Assembly (NCBI GenBank): GCA_947179485.1 | Contig: OX359249.1 | Coordinates: forward strand, 6,696,001-6,760,000 | DNA from: Allacma fusca | Taxonomy: Eukaryota; Arthropoda; Collembola; Symphypleona; Sminthuridae | Direction: 5' to 3' | Length of the DNA: 64,000 bases | Shown: positions 26,757 to 40,362 of the stretch, piece by piece | Layout: each line of letters opens with the position of its first letter | Position numbering within the stretch: the stretch's first letter is position 1 | Made by a program: the position numbers and the translations under genes | Notes under the pieces: generated by a model | Seen by the model: only the letters and a program-made list of their open reading frames with translations | Databases searched by the model: none | Told to the model about the DNA's origin: nothing

Positions 26757-26779
26757 AAACACACACACACTCTCTCTCT
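26757..26779. repeat. Compound CA-CT microsatellite
   Basis: ACACAC run passing directly into TCTCTCTC. Confidence 0.88.
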
Positions 26780-27377
26780 TCAAAACTACTAACTCCCTTC
26801 ACTAGAAGAAACTATGGCACATCAAATTATGAATAATTTGGAAAAAATAGCTGGGAAAGCTGGAGGAAATAATGAAATGGAATGTAATCTCATCACTCTT
26901 TTTTTGGTGGATTGACGTCAGATCCTTCATCCACAGCAAATAACTTTCACTCCCGCCCTGACATTTCTCCTTTCAATCATACGGAAGCACACAACAGATA
27001 AAGGCAAGGGAAAATCACAGCCAGGTAGTCAAAATGAGCCATCAAATTAAATCTGCCAAGTCCTTCTGAGCTTCTAAGTCCTCGCACACATATGGAAGTG
27101 CCTCCATCATTTGTACTGTACACTAAACAATACCCCCGTCAGAGTGAATAGTCATGAATTTCTACTCTTTCCAAAAAAAAAAGAAGAAAAAAATACGGAA
27201 AGGATTCTACTGACAGGAAAACTTAAACCTATTTTACTACTTATATAAATATCTACTAAACCCAGAATGGCTCCCCAACAACCACTGCTCCTCACAAACC
27301 AGTAAGATTGGCAATTAGGATAAGTAGTAGAAAAGGGCTTAAGAGTATGACGGGAGCTAATCATCTGTGAATACTTT

Positions 27378-27466
27378 AAGCTGCTCCGACAATAACTTGA
27401 AGCTCTCGGACTATTACTTGAAGCTCTGACAATGACTTGGATTCAAGCCTCTACAATGACTTCAGG
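27378..27466. repeat. Decayed 21-24-bp minisatellite, 4 copies
   Basis: Four adjacent units start with AAGC and end with an ACTTG or ACTTC motif: 27378-27399, 27400-27420, 27421-27444 and 27445-27466. Their shared core is roughly AAGCTCTGACAATGACTTG. A related string, AAGCTGCTCGTGCTTGAC, appears about 50 bp further at 27518 and forms a 7-bp stem hairpin with its left flank (27515-27535). Confidence 0.82.
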
Positions 27467-27667
27467 AGCCTTACAAGCATATAAGAAAATAGAGACTGTT
27501 GTTACGAGGAAAAGGTCAAGCTGCTCGTGCTTGACATGAATATTCCTCTCCGATTCATATGAATACAGAGTCGTCTATATGTAAATCCGAAGGCGGAAAA
27601 GACCGGGGATGAGGGTACCCAAAAGGCAGTAACACGCCGGAGGAAGGGCATATTGTGGCATACGGAC

Positions 27668-27720
27668 ACAGAGAGAGAGACAGAGAGACAGAGAGACAGA
27701 GAGACAGAGGCAGAGACAGA
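27668..27720. repeat. GACAGAGA compound array
   Basis: GA run followed by repeated GACAGAGA-type units with a C about every 8 bp, then a GGCAGAGACA variant. Confidence 0.9.
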
Positions 27721-28321
27721 GTAATAGAGGAAAGTGATATGCTATGATATGAAAGACAATATTTGAAGGAAAAACATTGATAGCATAAAAATAGAAAAAT
27801 GATGCTGAAGAAGCATAAAATAGTTGAGGGAAAATATGGCAGGGCTGTAGAGTTGATGGGCCGGGTGCATCAGTTCCCATCCTCATGGCATCCAATCCAA
27901 TCCTCCTGCATTGCATGACATGACATAACATTAGATACGGGATTGCATGTGTTACGCTTTACGTTATGGTTCTAGTCTGTGAGTGTACCATTTCCTCACC
28001 CCAATTCTCTTTCACTCCGTGTCTCCTCTCAGCAACTCCCGGCCACGGCACCTACAACATACCCTCCAGCCCTGACCCGTTACATAGCGGCACACACTCA
28101 CGGCCACAGTCACCACATATTGAGATGACTAGTTCATATATTTCCTATATTTTACTCCCAAAATTTTTTACGCTTTTTCCCTCTTCCCCATCCCCATAGT
28201 CATCCCTGTCTGCGTGCCTTTACTTTCTGCTCCGAGTCCCCCACATAGATACGCATAACTACTATAGTAATTCCTTAACGGTAAATATTCTACATCCTCG
28301 CAGCCATGTATGTATGTACAA

Positions 28322-28370
28322 GGAGTAGTAGTCGCAGTAGTAGTAGTAGTAGTAGTGAGTAGTAGTAGAC
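28322..28370. repeat. AGT trinucleotide array
   Basis: AGT/GTA repeat of about 49 bp with a CGC interruption on the left and a one-base phase shift (GTGAGT) on the right. Confidence 0.92.
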
Positions 28371-28529
28371 ATCCACACATAGAATTGTCTACGTGCGTAT
28401 GATAGGTTCACAAATTCAAATGAACAACATGGGTAGCTACATAATATGTAATTATAAGTCTAAGTTTTATGGGAATGTATTGGTGCTTCTTTACAATTGT
28501 TATGTACATTTATGCATGTGTGCACACCC

Positions 28530-28540
28530 TCGCTCTCTCG

Positions 28541-28576
<36 letters not shown>

Positions 28577-28582
28577 ATCTCT
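28530..28582. repeat. CT microsatellite
   Basis: CT array with CGCT, TTT and TAT interruptions. Confidence 0.92.
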
Positions 28583-31493
28583 TCCTCTGTTTCTCTCACC
28601 CCAAGACAATTCCAGTGGAGTTGCCTTGAAAGGATCCCTCACGTCACTATAGGTAACTATGTATTTACGGCCATCCTTCCGTAGATATACGTACGGCTCA
28701 TTCATCTACAGAGGAAGACAGGGACTCCTGGAACTCTGAAGACAAGTCATATCCTTGAAATGATACACAAGACATAACAATGAATAGGGATCGTGTGCAT
28801 ACTTCCAGTTTTCAGGGAAGATGATGGGTGGAAAGGAAAGACTCGTGGTGAGTTGTCTGGCCGGGGTACTTGCCAAAAATTGCAAGTGGGTGAAAAATAG
28901 AGGGGATAGATATGGAAGGCATCTCATAATTCTACTGCTCAAGCCAAAGTGACGAAGACAAAACGATTCTCTGACTCTGTCGACGGACATAGATGAACGC
29001 CTCGCCTTTCCCTCTCGTTTCTCTCTTTCCTCCACGTAACTTCACTGATTTATCCACGTCCAGCCCAGAACAAGAGTCCCAATCAAGCTACATAATACCT
29101 TGGCCATTCAGTCCCTTCTCACACATACATCCTGGAAATATCCCTCAACAAATATGAACTGAGCCATCATCCTGGAAACTTTTTCAGGGAAAACATTGCT
29201 ATATGTAGACTACTTGTTGTGTGAGAATGGGATGCGGCTCCCTCAAATATTACACACTCATTAATTCAATTCCGGCATACACAAGTCGTTCCATAGTGGT
29301 AAAGACCCTGTTTTGACCTGTAAGGATAGACTAAATCAGTCCAGCCAGATGAGCCTACCACACTTGTCGGTCTTGGAGAGGAATTTCAAGGTTCCTGTCC
29401 ACAGTTAGCATCCTTGGGTATGTCAGGTTAGACAGTTCGGCAAACTGAAGCAAATATGCGTTTTGGTTAGTATCTATAGATATAAATACATCTGGATGTA
29501 ACATTTTAATTCAAAATTTCTGCCCATAGAAATTAGTACTTAGAACTTATTCTAGTTATTTGAAAATATACAGCAATACATTGCATAATATCCTTCGTTG
29601 TCTATATTTTTTTCAATTCAAGCTGCTAGTGCTATTAACATCAGGTCTCTGTACAGTAGGTATTCCTCTCGTAGCGTTTCGTATTGGCTCATCCTAACGT
29701 GAACTACAGATAATTAGTTGATACACTTGTACACAAGTATACATAGAGGTGTGGATGTCTGTAAAGGAAGATAGTTCTGACATCCCAGACGTGTATCATG
29801 TGAGAAAAGCTCCGGTCTGGAAGAAATGTGTTCCCCAGGCAGCAACACATATTGTCAAACTCCGGAGCAACTGCTACAAGGGCAAACTGCATACCTGACC
29901 TCCCTCGCATTAGTGGGTTCTTATTTCCAATTTATTTCTCCTCCCATATTATTTTCAACCATCTACTGGAACTATTCTCTTTGACTATCAGAACACGTAA
30001 TGGGCTCCAGGCCCTCAGCCAACGCATGAAACAAGTAGCAAGATAGCACTTCCGATTCCAAATCATACGCACGCATTGAAACCTATAGATACAGATACAC
30101 ACAACACGTCATATTTAACTCCCTCCGAAACATAGCAAGCTCCAAATGATAGGCCCGGATTCAAATACAACCCTTATCCCATGCATATAGTCCTTAGAAC
30201 ACAACCCCCAATAGCTGATGCATACTATTACTAAATATAGATACATAGATACTGAAAATAATAATAATAATGACGTTATAAACTTTCAACTTAAAAATCC
30301 TAATCACATTCCAAAATGAAAAATACCTTCTCACAGTCCACATGCAAGTACGTAGGAACATTGATGCCCACACAATTCTGCCTGCGTTATACAATCTATA
30401 AAGTAATGCGATTAAATATAGATAATTACGCAAATAGAATAGATAGCGTAACGAGTTTATAGTACTTTGATACAGAACCATACACTAAGCAATGTACAAG
30501 AAGTAGTCAATTCCAGAAGTGCTGAGTAAACGCTACCTTTTATAAAAATACCTGTAAAGTGTAAGTGTAGATATGTAATTATAGATACGCACATGTGGGA
30601 TTCTAATAAGCACGTGAATAGAAATAGAAGAATCTCTGCCTTGCTAATAGTTCCAGTTTGACTATACATGCACATAGTCTGAGCCGGAAAATCCAAGATT
30701 TAGATTTGATCATCTCCAGAGAAAGTAATCAAAAGCCATTGAATTAAATAGTTTTTCAAACCGCACAAAAGGAAGCTACAAAACAGACAAACTTTTAGGA
30801 GAAATTGCAAGGAGAAACATTCATAAAAGGACAGTAACTAGAGATGTGAAATCGGATTTAACTTTCTAGAAAGGAGGAAGCGCCTTTGAGGATGGCACAG
30901 GTGGCGGGGAAAAGCGCGTATAATTACAGAGCTGCTCGAGTGAAAGGAGAAAAAAAAATGAAAAGGAAATGAGAAACGACAGAGAATTTCGCGTTTGCAC
31001 TTTCCTCTTTTCTTACTCAAGAGATATTTGCACGGGCTCTGTATGCACTACACAGATCTAACTCATAAGTGCAAGATATTATGATAACTTCCCCTCTCTC
31101 CGCTACACTACACAATTGCTCCATAATCTCTCCCTGAAAGTATGTCATATGGACGATACATTTGGACCACGGTACGTCTCATACATGTGTTCACAGTGCA
31201 CTGCTCCTATAGGGGACTCCCTCAACGGAGTACTGTCTCTATAGGGGCCACAACATTTGAGCACAGTCCCGTTTAACACAATGATAATATTTCTTCCTAG
31301 AATTTTCTCCCCACAAGAGCACATCATCAGAAGTGGCAAATTTTGCTCCTTCCCGAGATACTCTGCCAGAGAAAGCCTACTGTACCTATATGCATGTATT
31401 CTATGGAGATACACGTGTAGTATACGTCTGTCCGTACCTAAGGGAACATTAGGAAAGTATCGAAAGCAAAGTGTTGGTAACATTAGTTCCAGA

Positions 31494-31537
31494 CGGAGAG
31501 GAGAGGAGAGAGAGAGAAAGCGACAGAAAGAGAGAGA
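31494..31537. repeat. Imperfect GA array
   Basis: GA-rich purine tract with GAGGAGAG and GAAAGCGACAG interruptions. Confidence 0.85.
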
Positions 31538-32067
31538 TTTGTATATGTATATCTATCTTCATGTGTACATAAAATGAGTAGGAAAGAGGGAAAGAGAAAG
31601 AGTGGGTAAAGCGGAAGAAGAAAGATGAGACTGAAAAAGAGATGTGTGGAAGATCCGCCCTGGGTGACGATTCGTGTAAACAGGGGAAAATCGTCTCTGC
31701 GGGTGTAGAAAAAAGGCGGCTTAAAAAGATTCTGCGAGGATCGTGTCGAAATGGAATAATTTTTCAATGTTTCTCAGGATTAATGGCAGTTCATCAAATC
31801 CATCCTTTCGTCCTCTTCTTTTCTTCTCAATAGACAGAGATAGAGAGAGTTCCGTCAGAACTTAACCACCATGGAGGCATAAGCCTGATGGCCGGGGAAG
31901 AAAACCAAGATGAAAAGAAGAAAGGAAGCACAATTTATTCAAACGGCTTCATATTCGATTATGCCCCAGCGTCCTATTCTCAAGGCCCTTGTCCTTCACA
32001 CAATGCCAACAACCTATCAATTGGAATAGTTCCTCCTTGAAGCACACCTTCATTTAGCCCAATCACC

Positions 32068-32091
32068 ATTATTATTATTATTATTATTATC
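32068..32091. repeat. (ATT)8 microsatellite
   Basis: Pure ATT trinucleotide array of 24 bp. Confidence 0.93.
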
Positions 32092-33389
32092 ATCTTCCAT
32101 ATCAGTAGGAGTAACATCAGAGGAGCAGCGCATCTAATCTCATCAACATTCTCCCCCCACATATGTCAGACACACACTACACTCACTACCCAGACTCTTC
32201 CCAAAGCTTGGGACTCAATCTGTAGATACTCTGGAATTCATTCTTGCCGAAGGACTGTACATTTCTCAGTTTTAAGCACTTACACCTTATCCATACTCCT
32301 GACCGTTAAAAATTCTTCAATCAATTTCAACTTAATGACTAGATACTACAACCTCGCAAATCCAGATATACCGATTAAAGTAATTGCATTTGATCCACTT
32401 GGTAAACATAAGTATATCAGCAGCATATTCTACATGTGTTGGAGTTGTAAGGTCTGGCAAGGCCAATAGATTTGCCATCAATAACCAATTACCTCCTGTT
32501 GTAAAAATTGCTAATACTTGTATAACTATAAAAGAAAAACAATTTTATAAGTTATTGCCATGTGAAACTGTCTCACATTTTATATTACCATTTTTATGGG
32601 GGAGTTGGGAAAAAAATAAAGTTTTTAATATAAAATCCCTACAAGTATTTTGTGGAAGATGCCCTCTGGAATGTTATATTAGGGTGGACAAGATGTGATT
32701 TTAGAGATGAATTTATTTAAATGGGAGGTAATATATCGCTATTGTGTATTTTAGTAATATCTCCACCGTGAAATATTCTCAATTGTGGGCATTCCCATAT
32801 GAAAGCAGAAGGGTCTACAGAGACAGTCAGATACTATCGATCATGTGGAAAGAATGTGGGCCCGCTCATTGTAACAATGTCCCCTTGGACGGAGAGTCGG
32901 TAGGAAAATCCACAAGAGAAAAACCTTCACTCTCGCCCGGCTCTGTCTTCAGAGTCTGCTATGGAAGTGGGCTGACAAAGGACTAGAATTGAGAAATTCA
33001 TAACTCTCTCATTTGATAAAAGGTGGTCGACATGGTGATTCATCTCTTTCAGCATCTCCGCCATTCAAATGACACCACACACATACACACATAGAGACAC
33101 ATCCCCAATCCCCACTTGACACTACTCGGTACTTGTACACATACACCATCATTATCACAATGACATTTTTATCCCAGAAAATTAAAACACAATTAAAGAA
33201 CCATAGGAGCAAACAAAACCATCCGTCAAGTAATTTTTTCCCAAGCGGGAGAGTATTTATCATTGTCAAGTATTTGATATCACTACATTTACCTTCACCT
33301 CCAGTGACCCTCAAAGTACGACGAAAATAACTCTGAAATTAGTTGCCATAAGCTCATGCAAACACTGAGCTGTCGGTTGATTTTTTTTT

Positions 33390-33420
33390 CTCTCTCTCTT
33401 ACTCTCTCTCTCTCTCTCTC
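33390..33420. repeat. CT microsatellite
   Basis: T-run followed by CT array with one TTACT interruption. Confidence 0.92.
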
Positions 33421-33519
33421 GGGTTCTCTAAAAGTACCTCTTCAAAATAATTACACTCTGACACTATATTCTGTCATAGTCCTAAGGAATCTCTTCAGAA
33501 GTAAACCGAAATTCATGGG

Positions 33520-33561
33520 AAAGAGCGAAAGCGAACATTTAAAGAGCGAAAGCGTACATTT
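33520..33561. repeat. 21-bp tandem duplication
   Basis: Two adjacent 21-bp copies beginning AAAGAGCGAAAGCG, differing at one base (A to T) near the end of the unit. The high identity suggests a recent event. Confidence 0.93.
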
Positions 33562-35840
33562 CATCAGAAGATTTAAGTACTAAGCCTACCATTTTATTTT
33601 CGCTACTTGAATGTCATGGAAGAAGAGGAGTCAGTATGAGAGAGAAAACTTGTTGACAATTCCCTAGTAACATTGTTGACAATCATTAATTTCGTTCCTC
33701 TCATACATTTTTTGTCCTGGGCCCAACCCCATGCACACATAAGGACCTTCTCCAATATCAGGAATGTAGCTCCAGTGAATCTAAGCATAGTGTCTGTATG
33801 ATTTACAACCAAGGGCCGCATTTCGTTTGTAACACGTCGTCATGCTACAAGGCTCACACATATTCATCCCATTTAAGATTACAATGACAAACATGAGGAG
33901 ATCAAAGTATCAAGTAGGGAACTTATCCTTCCAATAGTAAACATTAGATTATCCTTGCAAACTTGCACATTTTTTTCCCCTACCCTTGCTCCACTAAACT
34001 CCTTCTATTTACTTTCTCTTTATACTCCACATGGATAAACACAGGCGGAGGAGCCAACAAATTCATGTGCACATTCATACAACAACTGTATCCATCTTCC
34101 TCTGTGTCACTGTAAGTATCACAGCTACGTTCATTTTTTTTCTCCTGGTATTACTCAAAATCCCATCCTATAAAATTTCAAGGAAGCATTCACTTTACAG
34201 TAAACACCCTCAAAATTTCCTTCCATGTGGAGTACTTACATGTTGCATAATCTATAGATCTGTAGTCTGTAAATGTTGACCGGTGTACACTGTACGGACA
34301 TAAAATCAAATGGGTAGCATAAACCGCTGCTTCAAAAACACAGGTTTACAATTCTGAAATTATTATAAAAAAAAAGGAAAAGTTGAGAATTTAAAATATG
34401 TAGGTAGACATTCTAAAGGGACGGGAAATTTCGGGAAGTTTTTTTGTATGAGAATTTATTTATTTTTTGCACGTCTCAGTTTTTATGTACATAGAGATGA
34501 CTGGGTGCTTATTTTTTCCTCCGAGATTGTTGTATTGGTTTAACTAAAGTAATTGACATAAAAAATACCATCCACCACGGACAGACTCAGCCTCCACTAT
34601 TAAATTCGATTAGAAGACATACAGGCACGTAACAATAAATGAAATTATTCCGCATTCCAAATCAACAGACTGTTTAACGAGGAATTGAATTACGGAGGTG
34701 GAAAAAATAAAAGAAGAGCCCTCAATGGAATAACTCATTCATGCCCTGAACGAATTGCGGACTCAAAGGATTGTCCCAAAAGAACAAAAGAAGGCATACT
34801 TCACACCGCACGCTCACTCACACTGTACACATGTTGGACCTAATGATGTTTAATTGTAACCCCTATCAGTACGCCGGCTTTCGTTATTAACAACTGTTGA
34901 GGAGAGCGGAGCAGCTGATATGTTGGGAATGGAATCTCAGAAATTTCTACGCACTTTAGCCCAGCATTTCCACACTCCCTGCCCTTCTTCCATATGACTC
35001 CATTGGATTGTGGACAGAGCCCACACCATCGCCAAGTATTTTACGCCAGGGTATTTAATATTCCCTTTCCGCATGTCATTTAATTAGCACGAAAGAATGT
35101 CTTCACAAAAGCCAACTCGGTTGATTAAATTTTTAAACCAACCAGCCAACTCTATCAGACTCATGATCACTTTGCTTGTGTCGTCCTACGATCTCCACTA
35201 ATTCGTTGACTCATGCAATAATTTTTATATATTGCCCAACATTCCCAGTATTTGATGCCCTATCACGTAGGATACTCACTCACACATACATATCTATATC
35301 TATCCTTACAAAACCCCTGATGGAGCACAGATTCGACCGAGTTAGTTAAAAACAGATAAATCTCACCCATACGTAGATATATGCACATATACGTGGATAC
35401 ACTTATGATGACATGTACTTGAGCCACCTTGAGAGTATCTGTATACATATGTATCTATGTACATCTGCATTTACGTACTACATAGATACTTAAGCCCTGA
35501 TTACGCACAGACACTATAAATGCAGACAGAGAGGAAAGCTGAAGAGCTTGAGCATATGGGGAAAAAATCCATCATTCGCAAGCGGCAGGTGCAGTTTGAG
35601 TTTGTAACATGCCTTGTTTATCATCCAAAGTAAATTGTAAATCTAAATCGGATGTTATGTATACCATTAAGAGACAGGCAAGATTCAATTGACTACATGG
35701 CTACAATTGCTTCCCCTGATTGATGATTGATTGATTTCGTAGAGCGTGCTGAGAGTGGAATCATTACTCGACACAAAGTTCACGGAGCACAAACAATAGG
35801 CAATGATCCCCAAGAGGAAACAGCCGTCAGGAGGTAACAG

Positions 35841-35885
35841 TGAGATAGAGAGAGAGAGCGAGAGAGAGAGAGAGAGAGAGAGAGA
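35841..35885. repeat. GA microsatellite
   Basis: GA array of about 45 bp with one TA and one GC interruption. Confidence 0.93.
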
Positions 35886-36550
35886 CCAAAAAACTGGAAC
35901 AACTTGCTCAACGGAAAATCACACTCAAGTCTTACAATCCACTGTCATGGCGAGGACGGGACTGGTAACAACAAAGTGAGTGCGACTCCAATCAGAGTTA
36001 GTACACTTATTACAGCCACTATGTAAATAGTCCCCCAACCTTCCTATACTATGTAAATGTACAGCTCTCCGGAATCAAAAAAAAAGTAGCTTTGCATAAG
36101 TTAGCTTGCCACTGTCAAGCCGTCCTGAACTTAAACCTTCAACAAGTTCCAGACGGACTGCTCTAAGAAAATTACATCCGCTATTTAATTAATTCTCATG
36201 GAATAGTACGTACTATAGTGCTTTGTATTTACCCTCCGCTATGTCTTAGAGCATAGAGCATCCTCCTTGAAGACCAACTAAAAGTCTACACGTCCCCATG
36301 TATAAGTAAGTCTGTGGATCTGGTTATCAGTGCTCACCGGGAAAAGGCACTAGAACCAGAAATACAGTGGAACGACAGGGAGGAGAAATAATACCTTCAA
36401 TTCATTTCCTCTGATCAAACTTGTTCAATGGCAGTGCAAAGGAAACTTATCAGAATTGGATGAATAAAGAAGGTGTGAGAATCTCCTCTCTTGCTTGTAT
36501 TTCATTAAGTTTAAAACAAGATTGCTCATGATGAAAGCCGGAGAGCCAAA

Positions 36551-36636
36551 GAGAGAGAGAGAGAGAGAGAGAGGGAGGGAGAGAGAGGGAGGGAGAGAGA
36601 GGGAGGGAGAGAGAGGGAGAGAGAGAGCGAGAGAGA
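36551..36636. repeat. Compound GA / GGGAGGG array
   Basis: Starts as about eleven GA units, then three exact tandem copies of the 14-bp unit GGGAGGGAGAGAGA (36573-36614), then GA with one GC interruption. Seven GGG tracts lie in a row, separated by 1-nt and 7-nt spacers, which fits the G3N1-7 quadruplex pattern on the plus strand. Confidence 0.93.
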
Positions 36637-36898
36637 TGTTATGAGAGAAATCACACGTAAAGCGTTTCTATGGATATCCTCGAATTCAGGGGGAAATCGA
36701 ATTGACTTGCATTATTAATGGAAATACATGTGTAGCGCCTGCGGGAGGAATGTTACTTATTAAAATGAAAAAGATCGAGGAAGTGGAAAGAGAAGATTTT
36801 CTACTTTGCACGAATAATTAAAGTGCCAGTGGTTATTAATATAGCCCATGTGCATATAGACATGTAGACTGTCTCAACCTCCATTTAAAGGAACGTAC

Positions 36899-36925
36899 GT
36901 GTAGGGATCTCCCTAGTCCCTACAC
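36899..36925. repeat. 9-bp stem, 9-nt loop hairpin
   Basis: GTGTAGGGA and TCCCTACAC can pair perfectly across a 9-nt loop. Short hairpins of this kind are expected a few times by chance, so no function is inferred. Confidence 0.75.
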
Positions 36926-37702
36926 ATGCCCACATATGCACTTCCCATCTCCAGCCAGCCTGGAAATGTACAACAAGATGAACCAGATCTTGAGATTTTA
37001 GCTATACTTGAGTCCCACAGTTACATGCCTTCCAAAGAGAGACGGAGGGAGTGAAGAGAGTCAGTCGCGAGGGCAGACGAGCCAAGTGAACAGAATCCGA
37101 GAGCCTAGTTAGGCATACATTAAAATTTAAGTTGTTCTTTCAGTGTGAAGAGAAGGGGAAGAAGACGATGATGATAAGGACTATGAATGGAGCAGATCTA
37201 TAAACATAACGCTCCCTTATATGTCCACACATACAACAGATAGGGACATGCCGGCTCACATACAGTCATCCCAATATTCAATTCAAATATGCATTTCCAC
37301 ATTTCTGCACCACACACACCAGCCATGTGTACCCAGCAGACGCTCAAGATTTCCAGATTAGACTCTAAAGCTGAATACGTCATTGTTAATTTACGAGTCG
37401 ATGGGAAATGAAATGGATGGGAAGAGGTGATGAAGCTTGGCCTTTCAATGAGTAACACTAACTTGGTTGGGTATGGATACACATTAAATACATGTCCAAG
37501 CCCACCATTTAGTTCGTTGAGGTCACTCTGGGAAATTTAACGATGTATCAAGTCAACTCTCGCCTACATATCTATATAAGTAAACTCATACTAAATGTAA
37601 CTCTCCAACCTCAGTAACAAATGTCAGGACACATCATCGAATGACACCATTGACCAATTCTCACCCAGCGGATATCTTCCCAATCGTTTTTGTCAGGACC
37701 AC

Positions 37703-37730
37703 TCACACACACTCACACACACACACACAC
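37703..37730. repeat. CA microsatellite
   Basis: CA array with a TCACAC interruption near the left. Confidence 0.92.
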
Positions 37731-38915
37731 TTTTCCAACACCTTCAGCACTTAGAGTGTCAATGGTACTCACCCGCTTGAATTTTTTATATGAACTTTTT
37801 ATCAGTTTTGGAAATTAATCCAGCTATGTATAAAATTCAAAAGGAAAAAAAGTTGACGCGTCATGATCAAAGGATTGAAGCATCCTATTACTGGAACAGT
37901 AAATAATATACACAATAATAATTCCCCCCCAAAAAAAGCCGAGTTTGCACACACTGAAGGCTGGAGCCAGCAAATTGTGGGCCTCGACTACACACAACCA
38001 TTACGGTACCCAAGCTCATTCCTTCCTCCATCCAAGATGTTATCAGTGGACATATTTCTCCCAGTTTTATGTTGATGTGTCATAGTGGGACAGAGTCATG
38101 TCGAACAGTATTAGATTGGGAAACAGTCTCGCACTCATTCAGTCACATTACTGAAGTTTTGCACTAGAAAATAGTAAGGCTAGCTTACATAAGTAGTAGA
38201 ACGATTACATAAGTGTCTGTATCGGTATCTATGTATGTATATAAGACATATCAGTACTATAGTAATGATACAGTAACTGCTAACATATAGACATAGATAT
38301 AGTTAGTACACAGTCGGCAAATCAGTTACAGAGTCTCCGGGACTGTCGAGGAAAATGGTAGTAGTTGCAGTAGTAGCAAAAAGGAAAATCTCATGGAGGA
38401 AAAAGTACATCAAATGGGCTTGATCGGTTGCATGTACGATGATAGTACAAGTGAAATGTTTCACCGATATAAACCCTGATGCCTGAATGAGATTCGGCTT
38501 TCCTGAGTCTCAGTTACAAGTATCCCTATCTATTTACATGTTCAATACATACATATCTATATATATATATGAGTCGGCTCACGCAACTTTCTGCATGTGG
38601 TACGTACAGGAAGGGTGTACATATGACTTATATTATGTACATACATACATAGGGAAGTGTGTGTACATGTGAGAGAAAAGGGCAGCAATAAAGGTTAGCA
38701 ATAAATGCGGACTTGAGGACATAAAATGGAAGGGACATGGAGACAGATAGATAATTTGAGGGAATCTCATATGCACATTGAGCACATCAAAAGATAGGAC
38801 AGGAAATAACGGAGAAGGATGAAATCAATAGATTTTTAGGGCAGCAATAATTTCATGTTCCATGAGCAGGTTATTGCGACGATCTTTGTGGCAACTGCCA
38901 AGACATTTGCCCCTT

Positions 38916-38937
38916 TCTCTCTCTCTCTCTCTCTCTC
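38916..38937. repeat. CT microsatellite
   Basis: Pure CT array of eleven units. Confidence 0.92.
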
Positions 38938-40329
38938 CCCATTCATTTATCTCATTGCACTCAGGGAGCGTTGCATTAACACAACGGCCTGAACACATTG
39001 ATATATCTATGTATGTACATACAGTGAACCACAACTTTTCTGCACACGCAACTACAAACCGAGAATCTCCCCATACTCAAGTAATACTATCACCCCGTGA
39101 CATTCGTACGTACGGTGCAAGTCTCATCCACACAACATATAGGATGTGGAAATGCAGACCCACACCCACCAAGGTCCACATAAAAATCCCTTCAAAACCA
39201 ATTTCATATTTCCCCACTTCCACTTTAATGCTATTATTGTCCTTGCACTCCCTCCGTACAAAATACATTGGAACGTTTTCCGAGCTGAAGCAGCTCAAAT
39301 ATCTGTCGCATTAGTGGTTTCAAAACTGACGTTTAAATTTTTATATTTTCTCTGATACGGGTTCTTCCCCTCAAAATTTGACATCGTCACTCAACTCCAA
39401 CTGAGCATCCCTACTGAAAAGTCATTACATGCCTTGAACTCCTGAACCCTCAAATAATATATTCATCTCAGTTTTTTCCTTTGAAAACAGTATCCACTTA
39501 CCACACAGTAACTGTGTTTATCACACGGCCTGAACACTGACTAAACAAAATCATCTTGTAAAATAATTTTCTCTGTACAAATAAGTTTTAGGATATATTC
39601 CTATTCACCAAAATCTTAACTTGTCTTCTGTCAGGAGTATCCTACTACCTTTATGTATTAGCTTTTTTTAAAACAAAATTGCAATAGGAGAACCTCACAG
39701 AGAAAGGGTACTGTGTCTGCCTTAGTAGTATAGTGTATAGGGCTGATGTAAATGTCAGAATAAAAGATTATGTATTTTTGACCTGAAGGGGGACACTCTT
39801 ACCAAAAGCTCTTTTGACTTGCCTGAAATCAAAACAATTTGGAGACAAACAAGCTCCATAAAAATTATGAAATGGAATCATTACATAAACACCCAACATA
39901 AAAGACGAAATGAAAGAAAGGGAGGAAAGTGAGGTGAAGGAAATTCTTCCAAGCCTGTGAAACCTTTCAAGTCAAATGACTCCAAAGTGAGTTCCTCACC
40001 GGAGAAGGAAAGAAAGAGAGAATGTAGTTAATAATAATTGTAATCAGGGAGAAATCTCACAAGGTTTCCTCCGGATCCACGTTCCTGGATAAAATAATAA
40101 AAAGAAAGCGTTCCTCTGTAGAAAAATTTTCCCTAACATCATCAGCTAGTGAAAGAGTTTTTGAGGAATGAAAATTAGAAGGGAAAATGTCTTGAACAAG
40201 CGGTGATGGTGCCGGAACAAAGTTAAAGAGGAAGGGGGTTGTTTCTTTTGAGTAAATAATTTTCTGTGACTTTTAAGAAGCTCCCATACTTCCGCCTTAG
40301 GTTTCAACCACAAACTGAGTAAGGATATG

Positions 40330-40330
40330 C

Positions 40331-40362
<32 letters not shown>
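40330..40362. repeat. GT microsatellite
   Basis: GT array of about 33 bp. It lies about 260 bp from a CA array, which puts the two in inverted orientation. Confidence 0.93.

Larger units (their letters stand above)
23401..33000. other. Non-coding stretch with repeats and one coding-like interval
   Basis: No gene is identified. The block contains a long GA array, a decayed minisatellite near 27.4 kb, a GAGACAGAGA compound array, an AGT array and an ATT array. The interval 25000-25840 on the minus strand is unusually open and is listed separately. The minus frame at 31145-31483 (112 codons from an ATG) is within the chance range and has no recognisable domain. Confidence 0.5.

Noticed and set aside
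27575-27931. 118-codon minus-strand frame from an ATG
   Set aside because: The middle is a Leu/Ser/Cys run from the GAGACAGAGA array, and the rest has no recognisable domain.
32384-32698. 104-codon plus-strand frame with protein-like composition
   Set aside because: It opens with TTG, has no early ATG, and I recognise no family.
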